A DNA stretch of 64,000 bases from Anticarsia gemmatalis (GCF_050436995.1 NC_134771.1:1963501-2027500), one strand, 5' to 3'. Positions 14,201 through 29,200 are shown, counted from the stretch's first letter. Notes: generated from the letters alone by a model not told the origin. Program-made: numbers and translations.

Positions 14201-17200
14201 AGGGATATAATACTGAATAATGCCAAATAAGTTTGTAAGAATCTTGAAGCTAGGAGAGCAGTATTCTCTTGTCTCTCTTGTCGCCTAAAAAAGTGTGATT
14301 TTATATTCCTATTTCAGGCTTATCTAGTACAAAAAGTCAAACTGTGTAACGAAACTATTCCGAGCCGGTCTGTCCTCTTTACCTTCACAATAATGGTCGC
14401 CCTCGCTATAAATCGTCGACAAAGCCCTGTGTCGTCACTTTACCACTTATTTCGGGACATTTCCACCTACTAACACTTATGTAAGGGATAGGTTTCAGTG
14501 GGGAACTAAGCGAGAATAGCGACGAGTAAAATTATTTTATAGTATTTTTTTATTTAAGTTAAGTGTCCCAGTGCTGAGCTCAGATTTTTTTCCTTCCAAA
14601 CCCCTCTCCCTTTCCTTCCAAATTCCTTCTCCCTTTCCCTCTAAATACTCCCTCCCATTTTCTCACAAATCCCTCCCCCCCTTTCCTTCCAAATATTAAA
14701 GTTAACTCTACCTATTTTACAAGAGTTCGAACCCCAAATTGATCTATACATTTTGTTATATAACAATAGTTTAACGCACGCTTGACGCAGTTTTAAATAT
14801 TTTTTTATTTTCGATAATTTGTTGCGCTTTTGTGGTCTTTTTGCATGTAAGTCGAAGTTACCTTAACATAGTGGTTCCTTCAAATTGTTCAGGGGCCAGT
14901 TGAGAAACGTTTTTAGTATACCCGAAATATTTTGTTTTTTTTGCTGTCATGTCTATTTAAAATCAGTTTTAACTGGTTAAGGGGCTTTCTTATTGACTTA
15001 AAAAAAAGGAGGAGGTCCTCAATTCGACCTTATAACTTTAACTTAAAGTACATAGAATCTACTCTCAGTTCTGTAGTATTGAACTGAAATCCCTGTGTAA
15101 AGTTATATTAAGCTGTCGCCTGTCTTCTAGAATAACATAATCCTAACCAACTAGAGTGGTTGCATAATCTGTCAGTACATTTCATCTACAACGCCTCGCC
15201 TTAGCTTAGGGGTGCAACAATAGCTCTTAGTTATTGTGTTGACTTGTCGGCTCTCGTGATAGATATTAAGACGTTGCATAGATTCTGTAATATAACGGTG
15301 GTAAATCCTAAGATTTTCCGGTATAACCTAAGATTTACCAACTCGCAATGGTAAAAGTCCGAACAATTCTTTTATTTCGAACTTTTACCTATATTCACTT
15401 GATGATGTCGAGATGTCGCCGGAGCCCCGCTTCGCGGGGCTCCTCCTACTGGGTGGTTAAAAAAAAATAACCACGAAGAATAAGGTGGGTAGGTTAGGTT
15501 AGCCTTCTAACCTAACCTACCCATGTCGCTTTGCCAAAAACTCCTTCTTTATAACTATGTCACAGTATTTATTTATACCGTGAAATAGTTATAAACATAG
15601 TTATGAAGCAGGATTTTTTTATATATCGTAACATAGTTTTTAAACTCTGGCTTGTTCGGACTTTTACCATTGAGAGTTGGTAAATCTTAGGTTTTACCGG
15701 AAAATCTTAGGATTTACCACAGTTCGGGCTTTTACAGTAACATATATATACATATAATAATATATGTGTAGATACTTATTATCAAATCAAATCATTTATT
15801 GCGAAGTTTATAACCTTGATTAACCCATTTGATACTTTTGGACCCAGGTCGACCCATTCTTCGGAAAATCTATTCAGTTCCGGGAAATCAAGTGGAATCC
15901 CTAGTATAAAATATTTTCTTCTACATTTATAGTACTACGAAATAACTAAAAATACTCGTGCAACGACAGTCTTAAAAGTAAACAGCACCAATTAGCGATT
16001 CCATGGAAAATTCCAGAATTCCAGAAACGTTTCCATTATTAGTATGGTAAGAGGATGTCCTAATTTCTTCAGCGTCCTCTTTCCAATATGGTGGGGAATT
16101 GCGTTTGAAATTACGTGACTTGTGTTCTAATATTCGACGGTAATTAGTTATTTTACCTTTTGTTTACGCTGTTTGCTTAGAATATTGAGGTGAATAAATG
16201 TGTTTTTGAGTTTGGATATTTGTTAGGGGAAAATGGGATATAAATTATAATGTGTGAGAGTTATAAAAATTTGACTAGATTGCTGATTGATATTGTTTAT
16301 TTGTTGTTTTTTATACTTTTTGAGAGAGTTTAGTTCTTTTACCACTTTAGAAAAGCATTAAAATAGTGTGTGCCCTATAAACTTGTCTATCTTTAAGTAA
16401 ATTTATAAAAATCTGTCATGGCGTGTGTCATTATTAAGTTCTATTGTTACAAAAATAAAAATCACGCGTGTGCAGAGAATAATTAAAGAACAATCAAGTT
16501 TTAGTAAAAAAACTTTAAATATATTAAACATTTATTGAAAAATAAAATCGAAAATCTAGCGCAGATAAAGTTTCTACATCCATTGCCAAACATTTAATCA
16601 ACTTTTCAACCAACTAAAAACGTAATTTCACAAAACAAAACAACTCTAAATTGATTGCAAAATGAATATTCAGCGATAAAGTCACAACAATGAGTTTGTT
16701 TTGATTCAATAGCTCGATAAAAATGAAATAAAAAGACCGTTTGATAGCTGAGCCCTGCTGGAAGCGGAGAGCTATTGAAGAAGCCGACACAATTGATATT
16801 ATTATCGACTACAATATTATATTAGAGGCGCTTTCTTAGTTTTTTATAGTAAAATTAAATTATACCTCTTACCGTCTCTTCCGGCACCAGTTACCAAGTA
16901 AATGTTGTGGACTTTGGATTCTTAAAAAAAGACTCTAAGAACTCTTAGGTATGCTATACCTGTTGTTCTATACCTGTGAAGAAAAACATTATGAGGAAGC
17001 CTACCTCATTATGTTTTTCTGCACAGGTATAGAAAGATTTTTTAACACACTATACTTCATTGTTGAGTGGTCTAGGTTTTGTACTCTCGATTCGACAAAA
17101 TATGTGCCTACCGTTCGCCTGTAACGGTAGCGTGATTTACTGCACTTGTTACTATTGTATCTCTCTACTGTACAGTAGCGAGCGTTTGACTTTAAAATGA

Positions 17201-20200
17201 ACCAAAAAAATGGTAAGAGGCGCAATCAGACTTTCATAAAAAACATGATAACTACTTAGTTGTTTATGACAAATTTTCCCTTTACTATCGGCTGTAGTAT
17301 CTATACTAATCTGTTTGTTTGTTTGAACGCGCTAATCTCAGGAATTACTGGTCCGATTTAAAAAAATTCTTTCAGTGTTAGATAGCCCATTTATCGAGAA
17401 ATGCTATAGGCTATATATCATCACGCTACGACCAATAGGAGCAGAGTACCAGTAAAAAATGTTTCGGAAACGGGGAAAATTTTGACCCATTCTCTCTTAT
17501 GTGACGCAAGCGAAGTTGCGCGGGTCAGCTAGTTACTCATATAACACAGGTGTAATCGCAAACAAAAGCCAGTCTTTAATACAATTAAACCAACACCTAT
17601 CCTACCCTAATTCGTTAACTTTAATCCTATACCGAACCGGATGTCACGTCAAATTGCGAGTGATACATCACAACGGATGTGACGTAATCGATGTAGCCGT
17701 GACGTCGTTAAGAGGGGGGGAAGGGGAGGGGGTGATAATGTTCCTGTGTTCGGGAATTTTCGTTATTGTTCATTGAATATATTTGAGATAATGTTGTATT
17801 GAGATATGGTTATTTTGAGAAGGTGATGCTTGAAGGGGTGGTAAGTTAAAATTATTCGCTGTTATTAAAAAAATAATATGGTTGAAGTCTTTATAATAGG
17901 TAATTGAATAAAATTGTGACTGAAATAGTCTCTTAGCGTTATTGCAGAATAACGGCAAAGACTGAACTTTGTATCTTTCATTTACTAGTAAATGATAATT
18001 TAATAATTTATACACATACATACATAATATCACGCCTTTTTCAAATAAGGCATAGGCAGAAACAGGCAAACCAAAGAACGCCACTTAGTAGGCCATGCAT
18101 ACAAATTTTTCTTGTCTAATGTAATTTCTGTAGTGGCTTAAAAGGGGTTTAATTTAAATGATGGCAAAATAAAAACAATGCCATCAAAAACATCCTGTAA
18201 AAAACCTCAAGTCTCGCAGCGTAAAAAGTGGTGAGATCTATGTAATACCAAGTCGATTAATCTGTTTAGTCTCTACTGAAAGGACCTTCTGTCTTAAGTT
18301 ATTACATAAGTTATTATCATGCCAATATTAAAAATATTTCACGTTTAAAACAAATAAATCGACCTGGCCATCGCATGATTTGATTATTAGTATGTACCAC
18401 ACTGCACAGCACGACGGGCCAGCAACCGAATTCCTCACTAGGGTCCTTCCGAATATAATGATTGAGATGAGTATCTTAAAGAAATTAATGCTCCTGAAAT
18501 TTTAATGGCGAATTTGTGTTTTCATGCGATGACCAAGTCGATTTATTTGTTTTAAACGTGAAATATTTTTAATATTGGCATGATAATAACTTATGTAATA
18601 ACTTAAGACAGAAGGTCCTTTCAGTAGAGACTAAACAGATTAATCGACTTGGTATTACATAGATCTCACCACTTTTTACGCTGCGAGACTTGAGGTTTTT
18701 TACAGGATGTTTTTGATGGCATCTCACTTCTTTTTGTAAAGCGAACATAAGTCCAATTTGTATGGAAAGACGGTAATTTTTTTCATAATGCAACATATTT
18801 TCCTATTGAAATGTTGTTCAGTTTCATAGGCTAAACACCCTTAAGTTATGCCTCATACAGTAGGTACCTATGAACACCTATTATTTTCTATTATACTACA
18901 GTAATAATTAATTCATTAACTGCAAATGTAACCTTGTAATCCTATATAAATGTATAAGATTACAAAGTTATTCTTGCCGTTAATGTATTTAGAAAACTGG
19001 ACTGAAATTAGAAAATATTGAAATTTTCCCATGATTAAGATACTAAATTCTATTTGTATTCTAAATTTGAAGCTTCTAAGTCTGCTAGAAATGCCTTAGA
19101 CTTTTGATGATCGGTGAGTCAGTGAGTCAGTGAATCAGTGAGTGACAAAATTCAAAACTTTAACAAGTTGTCATTCTTAAAGTTCTGGTTCAAATTGACT
19201 GAAATTTTCAATATACCGTGTTCATACAATGACTGATAAGTCGCTAAAAATTCAGGCTTCTTGTTTTATCCACAACGAAATTATAGGGGTTCGAAAATGG
19301 CCTGAATTGCTTCGAGAAAAGATGGTATGGTACGGCCGTGCCGCTTTTTTTTGCTCGACTTGCGGGGGCACTGCCGTGCCCCCAGATCTGTGTAATCACT
19401 AACACATTTCTAGATTTCATGTCTTTTTCTCTTTTGTAAAAATCGTACATACTCTAGTCAAGCTAGCTAAAAAGCTAATTAAATAGACTATTCTGTTTGT
19501 GTTATTGTACAGAGTAAAACTAAAAAAATCTTTTTGCTATATGTGACTCCTAATAAATAAAAAAAGAGAAAATTTCTCGCCTCCGCTTCGCTTTCGCTAC
19601 CGCGTCTATCCCCTATACCTACACTTCTCTATCTCAACACATATTCCCATAAGTAAAGCTAGTTAAACTCAAAGTAATTCCCCGAAGGCAGGGGTACTCA
19701 ACATTTTCTCTTGAACAAACCGAGTGCAACTTCAGCGCAGGGGTAAATAACCTTTGGGTGTTTGACTTTAGCGCGGGAATATTTGATGTTCACGAAATTG
19801 ACTTTAGATGAGGTGTTTTGAGTCGTGAAATGTTGGAGACGGCTGAATTATCGATACCTTAAACAAGGGATTGGTAATTCGATTTCTGAAAACCTGTAAT
19901 CCTGTAAGCTATTTGTAATTAAATTCAATCAACTCATTTCATTTATTTTCTAGAAATAAAACTGAATTTGACTGAACCGAGAATCTAACTTGAACCTCCG
20001 TGATATTTTAAACGTTACGTAATACAATCAGTAAGTTAAACAACCTCCTGAAAACATGCCACCAATGAATGAACTTTGGCTGAGCATCTGTGTGTTTTGG
20101 AATTAACGTGAAAATTCGTTCCGGCTATGAATTAAAATAACAGTCACTACTACTTCAATACTTTCAGAGAACTTAAATAAGAACACTAGATTGATTAACC

Positions 20201-23200
20201 ATACAAAAAAAGTACACATTTCCATCCCAATTTGACTTCGCGTAACATAAAAGGCAGCAGAATCACGTTATAGTATTGACACTTCCTACATACCCCTAAG
20301 AGGGGGGCAAATAAGATTACATCACCTTTGATTCAAACGCTCCGATGTGCCTCACGTCTCTTTATAGCATACTAGCTTGTTCCTGTGACTTGGTTCACGT
20401 GAAAATATTTTCCGGGTATAAAGTATGTGTTAAAGCAGGTTATAAACTATCTGTGTACAAAGATTTATCAAAATCTGTTCAGTATTTTCTGAGTAATTGA
20501 GTACCAAACATACATACTTCTATCTTCATTAACTTACGGTCAACTTTATTCATTTCTTATCTGGTAAGTAGCCAACCTAGCTCCTGAAGACCTTTGACGT
20601 GGTTTAACTTGACTGGACCGACTTTTTACGTGCTCTCCGAAGCATGGGGACCCATATAAGTACATATAGAACATCCGTGCAAAGATTGCTTAACCCAATG
20701 ATAGCTTACCGGCCTGTTAGCATCTCAATTAAATGAACAAACCTACGCATTTATAATATTGGTTTATTATAATATTGGTTTATTAAGAAATACATACATT
20801 TATCCTACAGACTTTTGCATTTATAATATTAGTAGGGTGTTCCATCGTATGTCGTTTTATTCCTCACGTCGCAGTTCCACGTGTCAGTGACACAGTTGCC
20901 GACAAAGCTGCTTTGATGTACACCGGAGAGACGGTGGTGTAGACTTAAGACGTATAAACACTTGAAGGAAAATTGTGTTGAGGTAATAGTCAAGCACTCA
21001 CTGTTAAAACACTACACAACAAACTGTGTTTAAAACGACTATTTTTTCCGAATATGAAACGAAAATCTTTGAAATAAGTAAGACTCTTTATCAATTCACG
21101 GGTCAATTGACAAAACGAGCTGAATTTTCTACATGATTGTCATAAATTCTGTTGTCAGTCACACTTTTACTTCAGAGACATGGTAAATATTAAACAAAAT
21201 TACATGTTTATGCAATCTATTGAGTCTTTAGCATTCTTAGGATATTAAAAATTCACTCACACACTCATTCTATGTTTCAATGAGGTCTCAAAGGTAGAGT
21301 ATATAAATATTGTGAAAGTGGTTTCTAGATCAATTTTATTTTATAAAATTGCTTTTTCCTATTTCTATTAGAATATTCTCTACAGAAGCATGAAGCTTAG
21401 TTACCTGCAAGAGGTTTGCTTTTCATCACATTATTATGAGAAAAACATTGTAAAGATTTAATACAGCTATGGTACCTAAAATATATGATAACATAAAAAA
21501 ATCTCGCCTTAAATAAATCCATAAAAACGTGTGTTATTATAGCTACTTTTCCATATTTACATTACATTAAGCTCTGCTTACGTCTAAACGATATAAGGCG
21601 TGAATATACGGATCCTATTCGATGGCGTCATAAAGTAATGATGTCCTTTAAATGGGTCAAATAAAATATCAGTAGGTCGATCTATTTCTACCAACAAACA
21701 TTGCAATCCCAACCTTATTTTCATAGGAATAGAGATCAATTCTCAATGGAGGAGAAATGTAGAATTTTGCTGAAGGAAAAATGAATTTTGTGATCAAGGT
21801 AGCAAGGTTCAAATTGGTAGAAAATAGATCTTATTTTCTTCTCAAAATGAAACAGATAACCATGTTTGTGATAGCAGTTTTTGCCATCAAAGGAAGTCAT
21901 ATTTTGTACGCTGGCAATAATTATGGTGATAAAAGTGAAGTGCCTATAGAGAGGACGGGATTTGGATGGGTTCCGGAACAACTAAGTTTTGGCATATATT
22001 TGCAGTTTAATTTACAAAGTTTCTTCGTTTTCAGGTTAGTGTTTTTTACTTCCATTTTCCGGGTAGAAGACAATCTTATTGAGGAGATTTTCTCATGGAT
22101 AGATATGATCGGTGTACAAAGGACCATGCAAAAAAATGTATGGGCAGTGTCCCATCCCATCAACAGACATGGGACAAGTTTCAATATCGTTATTACGTCC
22201 CATGAAAAGTCAGTACCAATTTTTAGTTCGGAATTCAATGGGGTTTTTTTTTAAAAAGACTTTTGACAAAAATAAAGTATTTTTATTTTAAAATAAAAAA
22301 TTACATTTTAGACGATAATTACAGAAAGCAATTGTTCAACTAGACATTTTAAGTATTAATAACACAAAAACAATTGTGTAAGTAGATACTTAAAAACAAC
22401 AGAACTATTATCCAGACAAAAATAACGTTATATTATTCATCTATTATAATAGTCGATAACATTGCCGCTGGTAAATTAAAGTCGATATGTCGATTGCCCA
22501 TTGCCCATATACCATATAATTGATATTATATGGGCACAACTTCCAACCATACGCGCTACGCGCCCCTGTTAGGCATGTGCAATACCACTGTTCAATAGCA
22601 CGTCTGCCAGTTTCACTTCGGTTTATTAATATGTAACAATAATAAACGCGCGATCTAACGTGTCGAGATTGTATTCGTCCTCTAATTAACCAGACATTAT
22701 CTTCTCGAATATTATACCTTGGCAAATCAGTTAGCTGGTTTTCTCGAAATAATTCAATATAATAAATTCCATTCCGAATATGTTCCGCACAGTAGGATGG
22801 TAAAGTACGTCTTACGGCTGTTCTCTCTCGAGTTTTTTTTAGTTAAATAGTACATTTTTAATTCAGTTCTTAATACTTAATAAAACTGTATAAGTATAAC
22901 ATATTTTTTTTATTGCACGATAACCCCATATCCTACAGTGATGTCGCCATAGTAAAAAATAATCATAATGTCGAGATGTATTTGATGAGATATGTTTGGC
23001 ATCTGTTGATGATATGGGACGATTTTTTGCATAGTCCTTTATATGAGTAAAGAAATATAATATTATATTAATTTAAATTCTTTTACTATACTAACTGACC
23101 TGCACGTTTCAGCACCCTATGAGTTGATTTTGAAAAAAATAAATAGTAATTTGGGCCTCGTTTCTTCATAATATATTTTCTTTCTTCTTTCGTTTCTAAC

Positions 23201-26200
23201 GGTTTGAGTATAATATACTGGTTGTGGGTTCAAAAGCAATCCTCTAGCAAGAAATTGAACAGAGTATTTCAACTGCCAGATAAATTTTACAGCAGCCCCA
23301 GGTAACCGTTAGATTAGTTTCAGACTGCACATTTAATAATTCAAGGTGCGCTGCAAACTACTGCAGTACCTGCACTCGACTGATATAATATTAAATGTCT
23401 TTTGAGAAGGTTTTTCAAAAGAATATCAAATTGCGACGTTTCATACGAGAATTAGTTTGGCTGGGATGGTTAATTTTTTATTTTTAGGTCTTACGTATGG
23501 GGTCTTTTCAATTCCTCAAGAATCATTAAAATGCTCTGCTACCTATGACGTATTTTCTTCTTAAAGCAAGTGATAATCCTATCCTACTAATGTTATAATT
23601 GCAAGAGTTTTCCTCAGAATGATTGTATGTAATTTACCTTGTCACAATTCCGAATGAGCTTTGATAAAAATAACGAATGTTGTTTCTATCTGGTTAAACA
23701 TTTTTTAACAATCAGATCTTTGACGATGGCGAGAGTTTTTACAAAAGTTTCTTCAATGTATAAACTGAAATTCTAAACTACGACCACTTGCATGAGAAAT
23801 TGATATGTTTTTCTTCTTATGCTAAAATTATCTTACTAAAATGTTATTGCCAACTTGATATTCTTTTCAAACGCTTCTCAAAAGACGGTACATATTAAAT
23901 CCCTGCAAGTGCATGTAACACTGTAACTTTACACTGCATTATTAATAACTTGAACTGAACTACCTGATGTCGTTGTAAAATTAATGTGTTCTAGTTGAAT
24001 AGGTTGCATTGAAAAGGCAGAAGAATAGATTTTGCAAGGTGAAATTAGAATGGGGGGTCGATGCGAAAAACTTCCTCTACCTCTCTTACGTTTTAAAAGT
24101 ATTAGGTCGGGGAAATAGTCTTTTCGCATTAAAATATGTATGAACTTGTAATAAAATCTTTTCTCTACACAAAAAAGCTCGATATTTGGGTACCTCACGA
24201 GCTCACTGAAAGAAACCTAATGAACCGCGTACTCATTTGTTATTCTTGAAGCCAAAGAGATTTTATTACAAGTTCATACATACTACAATGCGAAAATACT
24301 TTTTCCCCGACCTAGTGTTAAATCCCTGCAAGTGCAGGTAACGGTGTAACTTTGTAGACTGCATTATTAATAACCTGAACTGAACTACCTGATGTCGTTG
24401 TAAAATTAATGTGCTAGGTGAATAGGTTGTATTGAAAAGGCAGTAGGATGAAGAATAGAAAGTGTGAACTGGGGTTTATCAGGCGAAATTGAAACGGAAG
24501 ATGAGGAATGAGAATGTAATGTAAAATTTTAGGCTTTCGCACGGAGACGCCTAGCTCAAATACCCCTATATATTTGCTTAGCCTTTGTTCCAATCTATGT
24601 TGCAGTCGGCTTCCAGTCTCACCGGGTGCAGCTGGATACCAGTGTTTTACATGGAGCGACGGTCTATCTGACCTCCACAACCCGGTTGTTAACCGGTGTT
24701 ATAACCCAGGTTTATAACACGGTACCCTTAGGTAAGACTGGTTGTCAAACTTTCAAGCTCCTGACTACTGTTAACGACTGTCAAAGATCTTAGAAAATGA
24801 CAGCCGGGACCCACAATTTAACGTGCCTTCCGAAACGCGGAGGAACTCGATATGTACAAGATGGTCACCCATGGCTTAACCTCGGAGATCGATCCGCGCG
24901 GCTGTTGTTAACTAAGCCGCGAGCTCCTTCAACCGTCTACTATACAAAAGAGCAAATAAACTCGGCAACTAACATCCCCATTAGCATTAACATAGCCGTG
25001 CCTCAGATATTGATTTATGCAAATGTCCTCCGATACAGGAACAAACAGGCGAGATTATACAATAAATTACGTGTTATGTAACGTGACTCATCATGGGAGA
25101 TTAGGGGAGGAAAATGGATTTTTCATGACTACAAAGACTATGATGATGTTACCATGGGGAAATCTTTGTTTTTATTGTCTTGATTAAACCTAGGGCATCT
25201 CTAATTCTCTTTAGCTACTAGTATTCCAAATGAGAAAGTCAGTCCGTCTGTTACGATTTGTCTGCTAAACTGCTGAACCGATCTTATTGAGATTACAGGA
25301 GAAAAATGTATTTTTCATCAGTCTATCTTTCTGATACTATGGTTCCTTATCGTCATATTACCGTGATTCAGTTCATAGGGTCCTAGGGGTCCATACTGCA
25401 TACTAATAAAATAATGAATTTAAAAGTCAGTTTGCTTGTTACAATCCGACTGCTAAACTACTTAACCGATTATAGTGAAAGTAAGAAAAAAAGGAACTTG
25501 TTATAAAAGGAAGGAGATAGTAAGGTCTGGACTGAAACTGACTTCTTTTTCTAAAGTTACATCGTGTGGGTCAGCTAGTAGATTGGTCCTTATAGCGCAA
25601 TAGTTTTTGCTTCTTATTTACTATAGTGTGTAATCAATACGTCTATATAACTTATATTAAACAGAAGAATATTATACAATGAATTACGTGTTATGTAGCA
25701 TGACTTATCACGGGAGATTAGGGGAGGAAAATGGATTTTTCATCAGTCTATCATGCTGTTACCATGGTTCCTTATATAATCGTACTTGCTCAATTTTTCG
25801 TTATTTAAAAAGACATCTCCCGCACTACGAATTGCTCTTGTGTCGCGGGGACTTACAAACATACAAACAACGGACACAAAGTACAACCAGACCCGAAACA
25901 ATTATTTGTGGATCGCACAAATAATTGTCCTGTGTGGTAATTGAACCCACGACCTCCGGACAATGGTAGCGGCGTGGTGACCTAAACCACTACGCCACGG
26001 AGGCAGTATACCTTGTTTTCCTTACAATATCTTAATTAAAAAAACCATTAAAACAAATACTATTTTGAATACGAATAGAGTCTTTTACAAGTTTAGTGGT
26101 AGAGGGTAAAAAACTGCACAGATGACATGCTAATTCGTTTCGTGTGATACCTACTGTCTGTGGCACTAGGGTTAACGTTCTTAGTCCAATGTTATTTAAA

Positions 26201-29200
26201 CACGAAAGTATCACAAAATTATAAAAGGGAATTGAAACTTTTTTTTTTTAATTTCTATCTTGTCCACTCTTTGAGATGAAACTGACTGGTACCTACTATA
26301 TTCTGAGCTTAGCTCCGCTTGCTTTAACTAATTATAAATGAGATGTATTTGGTTTTAATTTAATCTAAATCAATTCAGCTATTTAGTCATAAAAAACGTA
26401 TATAATACAACATCTAAAATAATATTTAAGTTTATACAGTTGTTCCGTTGTTCCAAGGCATAAGCATATAAACAGCCAAAAAAATCATCAAAGTTGAAAA
26501 AAAAAGCTATGTCTTATACTTTACACGAAGTTTACGAAATTAATTATATTTTGATTTTGAATTTGAATTGATCCATGTTTTGCAAAATTATTAGTCCCAT
26601 GTACAAAAATAGAAAATACTCGTGAGATCAAACTTTTTTAAACTCTTTTTTGCCGAATACATTCTAGCCAGCCCTACTCCTATGCATGTATTAGCATACT
26701 TATATCCCCCGGGAGCATGCAAGATAAATATTACTTTAGTTTTCCATTAAAAGTACACGATTTCCATTAATACATACATACATACATAAAATCACGTCTT
26801 CTTCTCATAGAGGTAGACAGAGACCAGAGAACGCTACTAGGTACGATTCTTACAAACTTCCTTAGCTTCATTCACATCCATATATCTCGAGGAGCTCGTG
26901 ATTAAGTAAGTAAAAGCAGCATAGTTCGATCTCTCAGGTTAAGCTACGCTTGCCGAGGTTGGTCTATGGATGGGTTACCATATTTTACATACCGAGTTCC
27001 TTCTTGATTTCGAAGGCACGTGGAATCGGGGACCCGGCTGCCATTTGTAAAGCTCTTTAACAGCCGTTACCAGTAGTCGGAAGCTTGAAAGTCTGACAAC
27101 CAGTCTTATCGAAGGGTATCGTGTTAAATCCCAGGTAACTAGGTATTGGAGGTCCGATAGACAGTCGCTCCATGTAAAACACTGGTATTCAGCTGCATCC
27201 GGTGAGACTGGAAGCCGACTCCAACATAGTTTGGAAGAAAGGCTGATGAATTCTATAATAACATTTCAGTGTGTGCAAATTGAACCCTTCACAGATTGGC
27301 AATTTCAAAGTAATAAAAAGGTTTTAGCTATTTTCTCTTCAATCTATTGCAAAATCAATATTTGTTTTATGGATAATAAATAAAAGGGTTGTTTCAAGCG
27401 AAAATTGTTTTTAGAATGAAAATACGACACGGTATTGTTAAGTTACCTTAACAATACCGTGTCGATAGCTTTCTATTTTGTATATTTTTAGCCATGTTAT
27501 ATTAAAAAATACCACCTTTTATTGTCTGTATGTTGGTCTATCACCACGATTTTTTAGCAAACATGCTATAAAATATACAACCAACACAGGATCATGTTTT
27601 TTCCCAAAATAGCGGTAAAGTATAGTCCAACAATTTAGTAGAGACCCTTGTATGCAATATTAGCGGCTGGGGAGTAGTATATAAAATTCAGTATTTAGAA
27701 AATCTATGATCATTCGGCTTACGCAGTTGACTGTGCTCAAAATACAGCTATTTTATTTAGAAGTTACTCACTTTCAATCATTATAATTAAGATAAAGTGT
27801 GTTTTCAAAGGCTTTTTACTAAGTTGACGTACTATGGTTCGTGTGTTAAGCTTTCACGACTAACTGCTGAATCAAATGTAATGTTATTTGAAAGGCAATT
27901 AGAAGAACTGTGTCTTTTAATTAATCTTACATAAAGGTCACTGAAAAGATAGTAGTTTTATTCTCCACGCATTATACATACATACATGAAAGCACGGCTT
28001 CTTCTCAAAGGGGTAAAGCAGTTAAAATTGGCGTTTTCTGGTCTCATTACGCATTTTTTTAATTTATCTATAAAGACACGTAAATCCTCAAATTCTCTCT
28101 TAACAAAGATAGAATTAATCTAAAAAGAAACGTATTTCCATCGCAACTAAAGTTCCCAACCTCTTTATATCACCTTGTTTTCTACACGTTCGAAAAAGGG
28201 CTTCGTTCCACAAAAAAACACTTAGAAATACTTCTTAAAAGAACATTGTGTATATAACTTCGTTTGTACTGAGTTGCCGTGTGACAGTGTTCGGTTGAAA
28301 TTTTATTATCGCATCGATAAATTTCTATTGGAGGGCGTAAAATGTCTGCCCGGGGGTGGCGCAAAAAATGTGCTTCGAAAGTTGTGCCTTTGTGTCACAC
28401 CGATGCGTATTTTCAAGACGACTTTGATGTGTTTGCAAGAAAATATATGTAATAAATAAATTTAACCCATTAATGTCCCACTGCTGGGCAAGGGTCTCCT
28501 CGCGTGATGAGGGAGGGGCTAGGCCTTGAGTCCACCACGCTTAGCAAATATATGTTAATATATAAAAAGAAAAAAAAATATATATTTTTGCTTTATTTTT
28601 AATATGTTGCTGTCCCACTGCTAGGCAAAGATTTCTGTCCGAACAGGGAGAGGGATTAGGTCAGGTGTCAACCACGCGAGTTGGGGACCAAACTGAAAAT
28701 GTTCTTATAATAAAAAGTGGAACTATTCTTCATTGGTAGGTAAATAGTATATTTTTGAGTCACTGATTATATCTTATGTAATGATGATAATCTCATGTAT
28801 TAAAACATCCTCAAAATTTCCTGTTAAACGTAAAATTCCTGGCAGGCAGGCCGCTGGTTGTAAAAAATCATCCAAATCCCCTTACAACTTACTTTTACAA
28901 GTAAAACATACTGCACCGTCTCTTCGTAACGTGGGATTTCACGTACATGGAACCATGGATATACCCATAAATTAGACACTACTAACGCCACTTAGTCTTC
29001 TTCATCTTATCGTATGGTTAGTGGTCAACCTAGTGTCAAAGTTGTTCAAGCCGCCCGAAAGGCCTTTGACGTGGCTTAACGACTGTTATCTTAGTAGACA
29101 TCAACCGAGACCGAGACCGTACGAAGCACAGAGACACCCAGCTAAATACCACTATGCGGTCACCCATCTATAGAATGATCGCACTAACGGTTGCTTAACC

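Noticed and set aside
15487..15522. Telomere-like TTAGG repeats
   Set aside because: Only two units per arm of a palindrome, deep inside an intron. It is not a telomere.
17501..17776. Frame beginning MTQAKLRGSA, and similar starts near 51678, 53270 and 53504
   Set aside because: The shared peptide is a translation of the Helitron 3' hairpin end, not a protein family.
24797..25081. 94-codon open frame
   Set aside because: It runs through the antisense strand of a 5S-derived SINE.
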